The notes: generated by a model not told the origin, from the sequence alone. A stretch of 53,359 bases of DNA from Prevotella sp. CAG:891 (GCA_000437675.1 FR901808.1:1-53359), one strand, 5' to 3'. Positions 42,577 to 52,742 are shown, counted from the stretch's first letter. Translations and numbers: made by a program.

Positions 42577-42895
42577 GTATATTCTTTTTAAGTTGTTAGT
42601 TGCAATATGAACGTAGATATTTGTCAATTCAACAAACAGTGTAGAAAACAATATATAAATACTTATAAATCAATAGAAAACAATCGTCACCTTATTGATT
42701 TATGTATAGAATTTCAATACCTAACGCTCTGCATTCGATGGACATTTGCATAATTACCGCAAAGCTCCATCATGATTTGCAATAAAAAGGGTAAGGCATA
42801 GAAATAGCGTTAGTTTCAACTATCAGCAAGTGTCCGAATGATTTAAAACAATGTTGAACACTCATTTATTTCTTATGCCCTACCCTGTTCAGTTC
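42577..42895 (-). terminator. Structured spacer after gcvPB, with a large terminator-like hairpin
   Basis: On the minus strand AGGGTAGGGCATA (plus 42874-42886) pairs with TATGCCTTACCCT (plus 42788-42800, one mismatch), followed by TTTTTATT. The 73-base loop holds an inner TTCAAC/GTTGAA pair. I see no gene in this spacer and no exact -7 box for lpdA. Confidence 0.5.
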
Positions 42896-44377
42896 TTAGT
42901 ATGTAAACTTAGCATCTTTAACTGCTTTCACATCGTCCAACCTGCGAACGGGTGTGTGATGCGGTGCTTCACGAAGCAATGCTGGATTATTCTTTGCTTC
43001 ATGCGCTATTTTAATCATTACATCAATAAAAGCATCAAGCGTTTCCTTACTTTCAGTTTCAGTAGGTTCAATCATCATTGCCTCATGGAACAGCAAGGGG
43101 AAATAAATCGTGGGCGCATGGAATCCGTAGTCAAGCAATCGTTTGGCAACTTCAAGCGTTGTGATGTGTGATGCATCGTTATGCGCACCACCGTAACGGG
43201 CCTGCAGACCATCAAACACAAATTCGTGTTTGCAAAGGCCTTCGATGGGAAGATCGTAGTAATCCTTCAGCTTTTCCTTGATGTAATTGGCATTGAGCAC
43301 AGACAATTTGCCAGCCATTGGCACATACTCCTTGCCCAGAGTGAGCAAATAGGCATAGGCGCGAATAAGAATGCCATAGTTTCCTAAATGCGCTGAAACA
43401 CTACCTAAAGATTCGGGATTATTCTGCAATTCATAAAGCCCGGTTTCTTCATTGTAGACCACTTGCGGATTGGGCAGATAAGCCTCTAAACCTTCACGAA
43501 CACCTACAGGACCGCTACCAGGACCTCCGCCACCATGAGGCGTACTAAAGGTTTTATGCAAATTGATGTGCATGACATCAAATCCCATATCACCAGGACG
43601 GCAAACGCCCAACATGGGGTTTAAGTTGGCTCCATCATAATACATCAAGCCACCGCATTCATGAATCAGGCGCGCAATTTCGGGTATTTGTTTTTCGAAT
43701 ATACCCAAAGTGTTCGGATTCGTCATCATCATGCCGGCAATATCGTCGCCCAACAAGGGTTTCAAATCCTCTACGTCCACGGTACCATTGGGCGTACTCT
43801 TAACTTCAACAATTTGCAAACCGCACACTGCTGCCGAGGCCGGATTGGTTCCATGTGCTGAATCGGGTACGATAATTTTGGTACGTTTTACATCGCCGCG
43901 TTTCTGATGATACGTTCTAATTATCATAAGACCCGTAAGTTCACCATGCGCACCGGCATAGGGGTTAAGGGTAAACTTGCTCAGACCGGCGATTTCTGCC
44001 AAGGTTTTCTGAACTTCATCGTACAACTTTAATGCACCTTGGGTATGACAGGTTTCCTGTGCAGGATGCAATTGTGTAAAACCGGGCAACGCGGCTACTT
44101 CTTCGTTGATTTTAGGATTGTACTTCATCGTACAACTTCCCAAAGGATAAAAGCCCGTATCTACGCCAAAGTTATTGCCTGACATATTGGTGTAATGACG
44201 TACCACAGTCAGTTCATCGGCCTCAGGCAATTTCGTGGGAGGATTCTGACGAAGCAGATTCTCCGGAAGTTGCTCTAAACTATATTGTTCTGTCCATTTA
44301 TTTTCAGGCAGCGAATAACCCTTTCGTCCCGGATGCGAAAGTTCAAATATCAGGGGAGAATATACTGTACTGTTCAT
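42896..44377 (-). CDS. gcvPB: Glycine dehydrogenase (decarboxylating) subunit 2
   Basis: The PLP-bearing half of the split P protein, which decarboxylates glycine and passes the aminomethyl group to the lipoyl arm of GcvH. The 493-residue protein has DVMHINLHKTFSTPHGGGGP (about 265-284), in which Lys binds PLP, PDSAHGTNPASAA and FYPLGSCTMKYNP. It overlaps the gcvPA stop by 4 bases (ATGA), a sign of tight coupling expected for a heteromer. In many Bacteroidales GcvP is a single chain; here it is two genes. Confidence 0.95.
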   Translation of the reverse strand: MNSTVYSPLIFELSHPGRKGYSLPENKWTEQYSLEQLPENLLRQNPPTKLPEADELTVVRHYTNMSGNNFGVDTGFYPLGSCTMKYNPKINEEVAALPGFTQLHPAQETCHTQGALKLYDEVQKTLAEIAGLSKFTLNPYAGAHGELTGLMIIRTYHQKRGDVKRTKIIVPDSAHGTNPASAAVCGLQIVEVKSTPNGTVDVEDLKPLLGDDIAGMMMTNPNTLGIFEKQIPEIARLIHECGGLMYYDGANLNPMLGVCRPGDMGFDVMHINLHKTFSTPHGGGGPGSGPVGVREGLEAYLPNPQVVYNEETGLYELQNNPESLGSVSAHLGNYGILIRAYAYLLTLGKEYVPMAGKLSVLNANYIKEKLKDYYDLPIEGLCKHEFVFDGLQARYGGAHNDASHITTLEVAKRLLDYGFHAPTIYFPLLFHEAMMIEPTETESKETLDAFIDVMIKIAHEAKNNPALLREAPHHTPVRRLDDVKAVKDAKFTY

Positions 44378-45702
44378 GATAAAGCCAATTTTGCAAATTC
44401 AACAATCTCTTGAGCCGTACGCTGTTCGGTTACGGCTATTATCAGACAATCGGTTGTTCCTTCAACCTTCACACCTGCTAAATAGCCGGCTTCTGCCAAG
44501 CGTTTACGCAGGTTGTCAAGTCCTTCACTGCCTTGATATTTCAGTGTAAACTCATTCAGGAACGGCTGACCGGGATAAAGATCTACAAAACGATTATCGG
44601 CCGTAAGCAAACGATGCAATTCATGAGCTGAGGCATACGATTGGTGATTAACTTCGCGTAACCCCTCTTTACCCATAAGAGACAAATAAATGGCTACGTA
44701 AAGACACATGATACCTTGCGCCGTACAGATATTTGAAGTAGCCTTTTCACGACGGATATGCTGTTCGCGTGCTTGCATGGTGAGTACAAATGCGCGTTTG
44801 CCGTCGGCATCTTCTGTTTGACCAACCAAACGGCCGGGCATTTTGCGCACCAATGCGTTTGTAACACAAAGATATCCAATGTAAGGACCACCATAGTTAA
44901 GCGGCAAACCTAAACTTTGTGCATCTCCACAAGCAATGTCTGCTCCCCACTCGCCAGGCGAACGCAACACACCCAAAGTTGAAGCTATGCTGTTAATTGC
45001 CAACAAGGCTTTATGAGCATGACATTCGTCTGCTAAACCAGTAAAGTCCTCAATAATTCCATAATAATTAGGTTGAGCTACAATAACGCCGGCTACATCA
45101 TCTGCCATCAAATATGCAGAAATGGCCTTGCGGTCGGTAACGCCTCCGTCTGCCGGAACTTCAACCAAGTCCACACCATGAAAATGAGCATAGGTGCGCA
45201 CTACCCGACGTACGGCCGGATGTACTGTTTCCGAAATAAGCACGCGATTACGCTTCTTCGCTGCAGCTACACACATTAGCATGGCTTCGGCTGTAGCTGT
45301 TGTTCCATCATACATTGAGGCATTTGACAAATCCATGCCTGTCAAATCAGCCATCATGGTTTGATACTCAAAAATGTATTGCAAGGTTCCTTGCGAAATT
45401 TCAGCCTGATACGGTGTATACGAGGTTGAAAATTCACTACGCGAAGTGATGTACGAAATAACTGAAGGGATGTAATGATCGTAAGCTCCGGCACCAGCAA
45501 AGGGAACAAGCGGCTTATTGTCAGCAGCCAAATCATTGATAATCTTTCGAACCTCTATTTCCGATATTGCTGACGGAATATTTAGTTCGCGATGTAATTT
45601 CAACTCATCGGGTACTTCAGCATAAAGTTCATCGAGCGACTTCACACCAATGGCATCCAACATCTGCCGAATGTCATCATCTGTATGGGGAAAGTATTTC
45701 AT
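44374..45702 (-). CDS. gcvPA: Glycine dehydrogenase (decarboxylating) subunit 1
   Basis: The partner half of the P protein (442 residues). It has the PLP fold without the PLP Lys. Seen: FPHTDDDIRQML at the start, AGAGAYDHYIPSVISYITSRSEF-like block (about 70-92), YQAEISQGTLQYIFEYQTMM, and NYGGPYIGYLCVTNALVRKMPGR-like block near 270. gcvH lies 212 bases upstream on the same strand, and gcvPB overlaps its end by 4 bases. Confidence 0.95.
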   Translation of the reverse strand: MKYFPHTDDDIRQMLDAIGVKSLDELYAEVPDELKLHRELNIPSAISEIEVRKIINDLAADNKPLVPFAGAGAYDHYIPSVISYITSRSEFSTSYTPYQAEISQGTLQYIFEYQTMMADLTGMDLSNASMYDGTTATAEAMLMCVAAAKKRNRVLISETVHPAVRRVVRTYAHFHGVDLVEVPADGGVTDRKAISAYLMADDVAGVIVAQPNYYGIIEDFTGLADECHAHKALLAINSIASTLGVLRSPGEWGADIACGDAQSLGLPLNYGGPYIGYLCVTNALVRKMPGRLVGQTEDADGKRAFVLTMQAREQHIRREKATSNICTAQGIMCLYVAIYLSLMGKEGLREVNHQSYASAHELHRLLTADNRFVDLYPGQPFLNEFTLKYQGSEGLDNLRKRLAEAGYLAGVKVEGTTDCLIIAVTEQRTAQEIVEFAKLALS

Positions 45703-45914
45703 GGATTATGGGTCTTGGTTGACTTAGCGTTAGTATTAGTCATTTAATGAAAACAAAAATCTATCACTTTCTGCAATGAGAGCGTATGGTTTCCATTAAA
45801 TAAAATCTGCAACGAATACATCATTAATATCTGATTATCACATATCTCATAAACATGAACGATACTATCAAAATACCAAGGACGTATTCGTTACAGATAA
45901 GAGTTCAAAGTGCT

Positions 45915-46292
45915 TTATTCACAAATCTTGCTGTAGTCTGCAGCAGAAAGCAGTTCGTCAAGTTCGGCCATATTGGTCAGCTTCACTTTGATAATCCAAT
46001 TGGCGAATGCGTCGCTGTTAATAAGTTCTGGATTATCCTCAAGAGCTGCATTAACCTCTACAACCTCACCACTAACAGGTGAAAGCAAATCGCTTGCGGC
46101 TTTTACGCTCTCTACTGCACCAAATTCTTCGCCAGCTGTTACACTGTCACCCTCTTCGGGCATATCAACGTAAACCACGTTGCCGAGTTGTTCTTGTGCA
46201 TAGTCCGTGATGCCGACATAGCCAAACTCGCCTTCTACTTTTACAAATTCGTGACTATCGCTGTAATAAAGTCCTTCAATTAATTTTGCCAT
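45915..46292 (-). CDS. gcvH: Glycine cleavage system H protein
   Basis: A small lipoyl carrier (125 residues) that shuttles the aminomethyl group between P, T and L proteins. Seen: YSDSHEFVKVEGEFGYVGIT at the start, GNVVYVDMPEEGD, and ESVKAASDLLSPVSGEVVEV, whose Lys (about 62) takes the lipoyl group. Length is normal. gcvT lies 66 bases upstream. Lipoylation is likely done by the lplA product of the same locus. Confidence 0.97.
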   Translation of the reverse strand: MAKLIEGLYYSDSHEFVKVEGEFGYVGITDYAQEQLGNVVYVDMPEEGDSVTAGEEFGAVESVKAASDLLSPVSGEVVEVNAALEDNPELINSDAFANWIIKVKLTNMAELDELLSAADYSKICE

Positions 46293-46358
46293 GATTATTA
46301 GGTATTTAGATTGGTTTTATAAATGTTTTTCTATAAATAATTTACGAATAAAGCTGCG

Positions 46359-47450
46359 TTACTTTTTATAATGTTTTTGATAGAAACGCTTCTTTACAAC
46401 GACTCCATTGTGTAACTTACGGTGAATGCGCACCTGCAAGGGAGTTTCAAGCTTTGCATACGCAGCATCAACCAATGCCATGCAAATGCTCTTACCGGTA
46501 GAAATTGAGGAATAGCCAGTGGTGACCACACCTACAACTTTATCGTCTGCAACCACTTCATAGCCGTGGCGGGGAATAGCTCGTCCTTCAAGTTCAATGC
46601 CTACAACCTTTTGACTTACGCCCTCGGCTTTTTGCTTGGCAACAGCTTCTTTTCCTACAAAATCCTCCTTATCCAGTTTCACGAACATGCTCAAACCAGC
46701 CATAACAGGTGAAATTTCATCAGACAACTCATCACCATAAAGAGGAAGACCTACTTCAAAGCGCAATGTATCGCGACATCCCAAACCGCAAGGCTTGCAG
46801 AGTTTGCTTTGCATTAAAGCATCCCATGAACGTACAATAAAGTCGTGACTGCCGTAAATTTCAAATCCATCCTCACCAGTATAGCCGGTTCGGCTGACGA
46901 TTACTTGTTCGCCATTCACTTCAATTACCTTGAAAGTGTAGAACTCTAATTCGCTGCACTGAATGTTTAACACAGACTCTGTAATCTTCTCTGCTTCAGG
47001 GCCTTGAACAGCTAACTGAGCATAATAATCACTTTGATTTTCCGTGTAAACATCAAACTTTTGAGCCTGCTCTACTATCCATGCATAATCCTTATCAATA
47101 TTGGCTGCATTGATTACAAGCAAGAAGGCATCTTCAGATTTTTTGTAAACTAACAAATCGTCAACGGTTCCTCCATGAGGATGAAGCATCATGCCGTAGA
47201 AAATTTTACCTACAGCTGCTCCGGCTACATCATTCGTAAAGATGTATTGAACGAAGCGTTCTGCTTCAGGGCCCGAAACAAGCACTTCGCCCATGTGGCT
47301 TACATCGAACACACCACATGCTTGACGCACTGCATTATGTTCATCTACGATGTTGGTATACTCCAACGGCATTTCAAAACCGCCAAAAGGAACCATCTTA
47401 GCTCCTAAAGATACGTGGCGATCATAAAGACAAGTTCGCTTATCAGACAT
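46359..47450 (-). CDS. gcvT: Aminomethyltransferase (T protein)
   Basis: Releases ammonia from the aminomethyl-H protein and moves the one-carbon unit to tetrahydrofolate. The 363-residue protein has KMVPFGGFEMPLEYTNI (about 18-34), GVFDVSHMGEVLVSG, VSRTGYTGEDGFEIY with the folate-binding acidic residue, GLGCRDTLRFEVGLPLYGDE, and the C-terminal RVTT-type barrel. The start at 47450 (MSDKRTCLY) is set by the family; the frame is open 25 codons further. It follows lplA by 105 bases. Confidence 0.95.
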   Translation of the reverse strand: MSDKRTCLYDRHVSLGAKMVPFGGFEMPLEYTNIVDEHNAVRQACGVFDVSHMGEVLVSGPEAERFVQYIFTNDVAGAAVGKIFYGMMLHPHGGTVDDLLVYKKSEDAFLLVINAANIDKDYAWIVEQAQKFDVYTENQSDYYAQLAVQGPEAEKITESVLNIQCSELEFYTFKVIEVNGEQVIVSRTGYTGEDGFEIYGSHDFIVRSWDALMQSKLCKPCGLGCRDTLRFEVGLPLYGDELSDEISPVMAGLSMFVKLDKEDFVGKEAVAKQKAEGVSQKVVGIELEGRAIPRHGYEVVADDKVVGVVTTGYSSISTGKSICMALVDAAYAKLETPLQVRIHRKLHNGVVVKKRFYQKHYKK

Positions 47451-47555
47451 GGTAATTAGAAATAAATTATCAGACTTCAGAAGTTTACATTCATGCTTCA
47501 TAAAAGATGCAACATGCAATACCAAAGCCTCTGTTTATAGTAAAGGTTAGAAAAA

Positions 47556-48566
47556 TCAAGAAAGCATTTGCAACAGCTGTTCTGTTGTCAAGTTACGTAT
47601 GGTTCGCTCCGGATGATGGTTGCGTATGGCATTTTCCATATTTTGTGGTGTAAATGTCACTTGACAGAATGCATCGTGAAAAGTTTTCTGCGCATCGGCC
47701 AACTCAAAGAAATCACCTGTAAGATGAACATCCTCAATGATTGTTCCGCGCAACTTGAAATACAGAGCTACAGTTCCACACCCTGAAATCACAGCCTTAC
47801 GCTCCACATCAGAAGTAATTCGACCGTAAAGATAAGCAGGGTTATTGTATGCTTCTTCCAACTTTTCAATTCCGACCAAATCGTTTTCTGTCAGTTCATA
47901 CGTCCGATTCGTCATCAGCGAAGACAGCCGACTGCGCAGTTCCGTTACAGTCAATGTCAACACATCCTTTAGTAAAGCTACTCTGCTACGAACACTTGAA
48001 ACCCCCTTCGACTGCAACTTACTGACATCCGGAGTAAGGGCTCCCTGCATAAGCCGGGGATTGGTGTCGTAAAGCATGGTACCATGCACAATATTATGGT
48101 TTGCCAAATGGTAAAAAGCATTTCCGCAAATTTTACCTCCATTCTTTAGTGTAATATCGTTACGGCCGGAAACTTCGGTTTGAGCTCCCAAGCTATCTAA
48201 CGAACGTGCCACTTCATGTGCATACACTTGAAACAGCGGTTCTACAGCACAAGCTGTGGTAACCAGACTCCACATAATGTTGTGCTGATCTGCAAATATA
48301 GCACCTCCACCACTTTTGCGACGTACAACATCAATACCTTCTGCCTGACAAAAATCTAAGTTAATTTCCTGATGCACAACTTGATTACGCCCAATAACTA
48401 CCGTGGGTGAAAGTTGCCAGGAAAAAAGATAATTGTCGGCTGGTAATTTCTGCGCAATGTATTCTTCAGCAGCTAAATAGAATGTAGCGCGCCGAGAATC
48501 AGCAGAAGCGGGGAACACCACATGACAAGCGGGAAATATGGATTGCAAGTTTGACATGTTGTGCAT
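47556..48566 (-). CDS. lplA: Lipoate-protein ligase A
   Basis: Activates lipoate with ATP and attaches it to lipoyl domains. The 336-residue protein has the lipoyl-AMP binding motif RRKSGGGAIFADQHN (about 80), the catalytic Lys in KNGGKICGNAFYH, and a small C-terminal accessory domain (about 250-336). Met 48557 would shorten it by three residues. It is the first gene of the glycine cleavage run, so its main client is probably GcvH. A clear promoter stands at 48730-48762. No glycine riboswitch is seen in its leader. Confidence 0.92.
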   Translation of the reverse strand: MHNMSNLQSIFPACHVVFPASADSRRATFYLAAEEYIAQKLPADNYLFSWQLSPTVVIGRNQVVHQEINLDFCQAEGIDVVRRKSGGGAIFADQHNIMWSLVTTACAVEPLFQVYAHEVARSLDSLGAQTEVSGRNDITLKNGGKICGNAFYHLANHNIVHGTMLYDTNPRLMQGALTPDVSKLQSKGVSSVRSRVALLKDVLTLTVTELRSRLSSLMTNRTYELTENDLVGIEKLEEAYNNPAYLYGRITSDVERKAVISGCGTVALYFKLRGTIIEDVHLTGDFFELADAQKTFHDAFCQVTFTPQNMENAIRNHHPERTIRNLTTEQLLQMLS

Positions 48567-48729
48567 ATTTTAGTATTAAGGTTTATATTCAATAAGCAGG
48601 CATTTGCAAAATAAGACTTTAGTTTTTCATGGTTAATCTTTAATGTAATTCACCTAACATCCGCCATATTGATATACCTATTTTGCAGAATAAACGATGA
48701 ACTGCTCAACTTTGCATGCCTTATCGGAA

Positions 48730-48762
48730 GCAAAAGTAGTAAATCAATCGACATATCTCAAA
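48730..48762 (-). promoter_or_regulatory. Promoter of the lplA-gcv run
   Basis: On the minus strand TTTG, 20 bases, TACTTTTGC: both boxes fit. The start site would be near 48724, giving a leader of about 158 bases. Confidence 0.75.
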
Positions 48763-49003
48763 AAAAAACGATACTTTTTTCGAAATAAGAGTTTTAGTGC
48801 TTAACTTTGGCTCTGCAAAGGCGGTAGAATTCAGGAAATACCCCATAATTTTCACCTACATACCACTTAATGACAGCTGTCGCGTATGGCGCGAAGTAAA
48901 CAATCAGACGCTATTTGCTGCATTCCTTTGAATTACGAGCTCCGCCTTGCAATAAAAGTTCATTCATTGAGTTTAGTAAATAGGCATAAGACTTCAACTT
49001 ACT

Positions 49004-51037
49004 ATGTACAACCCTAAGAAACTCATCATATACCTGTTTGCCTACATACTGGCCACCTCTTGCGGAAGTGTGGAGAAATCCATCAAACGCGGAGATGCTG
49101 CTTTAGCATTAGGCGAATATGCCGAGGCTGCCGGCCAATATAAAAAAGCTTATCAGCGTACACCACCCAAAGAAAAAGCTCTTCGAGGAAAAATTGCTTT
49201 CAAAATGGGGGATGCCTATATGCGCTACGGTAACGCAGCACGTGCTGCTGGGGCATTCAGAAATGCGCAACGCTATCATTATACAGACTCACTCACCCTT
49301 TTATATCTGGGCAATATGCTCCGATTGCAAGGCGATTATAAAGAGGCTGCCAAAGCTTATACAGCATTTTTAGATTCCGTACCCGATTCAGAAGAAGCCC
49401 GGTGCGGACTCAAATCATGCTCTGGCGCCTTAGGCATTAAAGAAAAGGGATCAGCCTACAGCGTAAAAATGTTCTCGCTCTTTAATGGAACCCGTTCCGA
49501 CTATGCCCCTGCATACATGGGTACTGAAGCGCAACAATTGTACTTTACCTCAACGCGCAATCAATCAACCGGTGACATAAGCAGCATTACTGCCATGAAA
49601 AATGGCGATATCTTTTTCTCGAAAAAAGACGAGAAAGGAAAATGGAAAGCTGTCGAATCTGCCGAAGGTGACATAAACACAGATTTTGACGAAGGTGCAT
49701 GTTCTTTTACACCCGACGGCAAAACCATGTACTTGACAATTTGCCGAACAGACCCTCAATATCCCCGAATGGCTGAAATATGGACGTCAACACGAGGAGA
49801 TGCCAAATGGAGTAAACCATCGCAAGTAAAAATCACTGGCGATACCTTATCGTCGTACGCACATCCAGCGGTTTCTCCCGACGGAAAGTGGTTGTACTTC
49901 ACATCCGACATGCCCGGTGGACAAGGAGGTCTGGATATTTGGCGAATTAAATTGGACGGGAAACATGGTATGGGAGCACTCGAAAACTTAGGTACTGACA
50001 TCAATACCAAAGGAAATGAATGTTTCCCGGCTTTCCGGCCAAATGGACAACTTTACTTCTCGAGCGACGGGCGTACCGATGGCATGGGAGGACTTGACTT
50101 GTATTATGCCACAGAAGATACGGTTTCCAATCGTTGGAGCGTAACCCACCTTCCCTATCCGATGAATTCAAACGGCGATGATTTCGGCATTACATTTGAA
50201 GGTTTACACAACAGAGGATTCTTTTCATCGTCAAGATCAACCGGTGGACGCGGATGGGATAAAATCTATGAGTTCAGTTATCCGGAAGTACTTCAAACCG
50301 TCAAAGGTTGGGTTTACGAACAGGATGGCTACGAATTGCCCGAAGCCATTATATATATGGTAGGCAGTGACGGCACGAACGAAAAAATCAGCGTACTTTC
50401 CGATGGCTCATTTGAAAAGCCACTCAAGCCCGGTGTTAGCTATTTATTCCTGGCTACCTGCAAGAACTACCTTAATGTACGCAATGAACTAAAAGCGGAT
50501 ACCGCTGAAGTTGAGAAACAGCATGTTCTTCAGTTTCCACTTCCCAACATCGGAATTCCCGTGCTGGTTCGAAACGTTTTCTATGAATTCGACAAAGCAG
50601 ACCTGACCGAAAATTCATGCGAAGCGCTTGATCGCCTGACCAATATGCTCAAGGAAAACCCCAATGTTACCATAGAATTGGCTGCGCACTGCGACTACCG
50701 AGGAAACGATCTATACAATCTAAACCTGTCACAAAGACGTGCTGAAAGTGTTGTAAAATACCTTACGGAACATGGCATTGCTCCCGACCGACTAACAGCT
50801 GTAGGTTATGGCGAACAAATGCCGAAGGTGGTAAATAAGAAATTGACTGAAACCTACCCTTTCTTGCATGAAGGTGACACGCTAACCATTCCGTACATCA
50901 TGAAGCTCCCTCAAGAGCAGCAAGAAGTCTGCAATGCACTCAACCGACGCACGGAATTCAAAGTGTTGCGAACAACCTATGGTTTGTTTGACGAAAAAGG
51001 TATGCTGAAGCCCGAAGCTTTAAAGAAAGAAGACTAA
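49004..51037 (+). CDS. porE: PorE-like T9SS outer-membrane lipoprotein (TPR, PD40, CRD, OmpA)
   Basis: A 677-residue lipoprotein. Order of parts: signal peptide with lipobox LATSC (Cys20); TPR-like helices (about 25-130, GEYAEAAGQYKKAYQ, GDYKEAAKAYTAFL); a WD40/PD40 propeller (about 150-420, with VSPDGKWLYFTSDMPGGQGG); a carboxypeptidase-regulatory-like domain (about 425-515); and an OmpA-like peptidoglycan-binding domain (525-677, FYEFDKADL and NLSQRRAESVVKYL). This exact order is that of Porphyromonas gingivalis PorE (PG1058), a type IX secretion component that ties the machine to peptidoglycan. No other T9SS gene lies here. A TAACTTTGG box at 48802 is a weak promoter candidate. Confidence 0.85.
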   Translation: MYNPKKLIIYLFAYILATSCGSVEKSIKRGDAALALGEYAEAAGQYKKAYQRTPPKEKALRGKIAFKMGDAYMRYGNAARAAGAFRNAQRYHYTDSLTLLYLGNMLRLQGDYKEAAKAYTAFLDSVPDSEEARCGLKSCSGALGIKEKGSAYSVKMFSLFNGTRSDYAPAYMGTEAQQLYFTSTRNQSTGDISSITAMKNGDIFFSKKDEKGKWKAVESAEGDINTDFDEGACSFTPDGKTMYLTICRTDPQYPRMAEIWTSTRGDAKWSKPSQVKITGDTLSSYAHPAVSPDGKWLYFTSDMPGGQGGLDIWRIKLDGKHGMGALENLGTDINTKGNECFPAFRPNGQLYFSSDGRTDGMGGLDLYYATEDTVSNRWSVTHLPYPMNSNGDDFGITFEGLHNRGFFSSSRSTGGRGWDKIYEFSYPEVLQTVKGWVYEQDGYELPEAIIYMVGSDGTNEKISVLSDGSFEKPLKPGVSYLFLATCKNYLNVRNELKADTAEVEKQHVLQFPLPNIGIPVLVRNVFYEFDKADLTENSCEALDRLTNMLKENPNVTIELAAHCDYRGNDLYNLNLSQRRAESVVKYLTEHGIAPDRLTAVGYGEQMPKVVNKKLTETYPFLHEGDTLTIPYIMKLPQEQQEVCNALNRRTEFKVLRTTYGLFDEKGMLKPEALKKED

Positions 51038-51134
51038 AAGAGTTGGCCGTATGCACAGATACATAACATCTGCAACTCATATTATAATAGAAACAATAAT
51101 TCAAACAAAGATAAATCAATAATACCAATAACTT

Positions 51135-51881
51135 ATGCTTATTGTAAAATTTCTAAATAACTTTGGTCGGTATCTCATATTGATGGGAAAAACCTTTTCG
51201 CGCCCAGAACGTATGCGCATGTTCATGAAACAATACGTTAAGGAAATGGTACAGTTAGGTGTTGATTCTATCGGCATCGTTCTCCTCATTTCTTTCTTTA
51301 TCGGTGCGGTTATTTGCATTCAAATCAAACTAAACATCCAGAGTCCATGGATGCCACTGTGGGTATCAGGTTACGTTACCCGCGAAATCATGTTGCTTGA
51401 ATTTTCATCTAGCATCATGTGTTTGATTTTATCAGGTAAAGTTGGTTCAAATATTGCTTCTGAGTTAGGCACGATGCGAACCACGCTGCAAATTGATGCA
51501 CTCGAAATTATGGGTGTAAACTCAGCATCATTCTTAATACTTCCTAAGATTATCGGCTTAGTCACCATCATGCCCCTATTGGTCGTTTTCAGCACAGTAA
51601 GCGGCATCATCGGTGCATACGCCACTGCATACATCGGACACATCATCACCCCCTCGGATCTTACAGCCGGTCTTCAACATTCATTCACCCAATGGTTCTT
51701 TTGGATGGGTGTAATCAAATCGCTTTTCTTTGCCTTCATCATTTCCAGCGTATCGTCATTCTATGGCTATAACGTTGAAGGCGGAAGTATTGAAGTGGGC
51801 AAAGCCAGTACCGATGCTGTGGTTTCCTGCTCCATGCTGATTTTATTTTCTGACTTATTCCTTACGCAAATCCTGTCATGA
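51135..51881 (+). CDS. mlaE: MlaE-family ABC transporter permease
   Basis: A 248-residue inner-membrane permease of the Mla (lipid asymmetry) type. Five to six hydrophobic segments are visible (about 48-70, 85-105, 140-165, 170-190, 200-220, 230-248), with the family block LGTMRTTLQIDALEIMGV and LILPKIIGLV. It moves phospholipids between the inner and outer membranes with MlaF and a substrate-binding MCE protein. mlaF overlaps its end by 4 bases. No mlaD (MCE) gene follows in the window, unlike the usual operon. Confidence 0.92.
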   Translation: MLIVKFLNNFGRYLILMGKTFSRPERMRMFMKQYVKEMVQLGVDSIGIVLLISFFIGAVICIQIKLNIQSPWMPLWVSGYVTREIMLLEFSSSIMCLILSGKVGSNIASELGTMRTTLQIDALEIMGVNSASFLILPKIIGLVTIMPLLVVFSTVSGIIGAYATAYIGHIITPSDLTAGLQHSFTQWFFWMGVIKSLFFAFIISSVSSFYGYNVEGGSIEVGKASTDAVVSCSMLILFSDLFLTQILS

Positions 51882-52648
51882 TAGAAATTAAAAATCTACA
51901 TAAATCCTTCGACGACAAAGAAGTACTGAAGGGTATCACCACTCGCTTTGAAAGCGGAAAAACAAACTTGATTATCGGACAGAGTGGATCGGGCAAAACC
52001 GTTTTGATTAAAAACATCGTCGGATTGTTCGAACCCACCGAAGGCGATGTGCTTTACGACGGACGCAGCTTTATGAGCATGGATAAAAAAGAACGTGCTC
52101 TTCTGCGCCGAGAGATGGGCATGATTTTCCAAAATGCCGCACTATTCGACTCGATGTCGGTTCTTGAAAACGTAATGTTCCCTCTAGACATGTTCTCAAA
52201 CGATAGCTATAAAGACCGTGTCAAAAGAGCCATGTTCTGTCTTGACCACGTAAACCTGTCTGATGCAGCCAACAAGTATCCGGGTGAAATATCCGGAGGT
52301 ATGCAAAAACGTGTTGCCATTGCCCGCGCCATTGCCCTGCATCCCAAATACCTGTTCTGCGATGAACCGAACTCGGGACTCGACCCCAAGACATCGCTTG
52401 TCATCGACGAACTGATACATTCAATTACTAAGGAATTCAACACCACCACCATCATCAACACCCACGACATGAACTCGGTGATGGGAATTGGCGAACACAT
52501 TATCTTTATCAACCAAGGCAAAAACGAATGGGAAGGAACCAAAGATGATGTCATGAGTTCGGAAAATGAATTGCTAAACAACTTTATTTTTGCATCCGAC
52601 CTCTTCCGTAAAGTCAAGGAAGTAGAATTGGAAGAAATGCGCAAATAA
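51878..52648 (+). CDS. mlaF: MlaF-family ABC transporter ATPase
   Basis: A 256-residue ATPase for the MlaE permease. Seen: Walker A GQSGSGKT (about 37-44), Q-loop MIFQNAALFDSM, signature ISGGMQKRVAIARA, Walker B YLFCDEPNSGLDP, switch His in INTHDMNS. The GLDP motif and the signature ISGGM are those of Mla-type ATPases. The start overlaps the mlaE stop (ATGA). rpsF follows after 168 bases with its own promoter. Confidence 0.93.
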   Translation: MIEIKNLHKSFDDKEVLKGITTRFESGKTNLIIGQSGSGKTVLIKNIVGLFEPTEGDVLYDGRSFMSMDKKERALLRREMGMIFQNAALFDSMSVLENVMFPLDMFSNDSYKDRVKRAMFCLDHVNLSDAANKYPGEISGGMQKRVAIARAIALHPKYLFCDEPNSGLDPKTSLVIDELIHSITKEFNTTTIINTHDMNSVMGIGEHIIFINQGKNEWEGTKDDVMSSENELLNNFIFASDLFRKVKEVELEEMRK

Positions 52649-52742
52649 TATCGCCATCACTACACTCCGGCAAAATTCATACCATCTGACGCACTATATA
52701 ATATAATAGAGCAGATGAGTTTAGCATTTTTCACAGTAATAT

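Noticed and set aside
48567..48730. Glycine riboswitch in the leader of the lplA-gcv run
   Set aside because: I looked for the conserved glycine aptamer blocks and found none.
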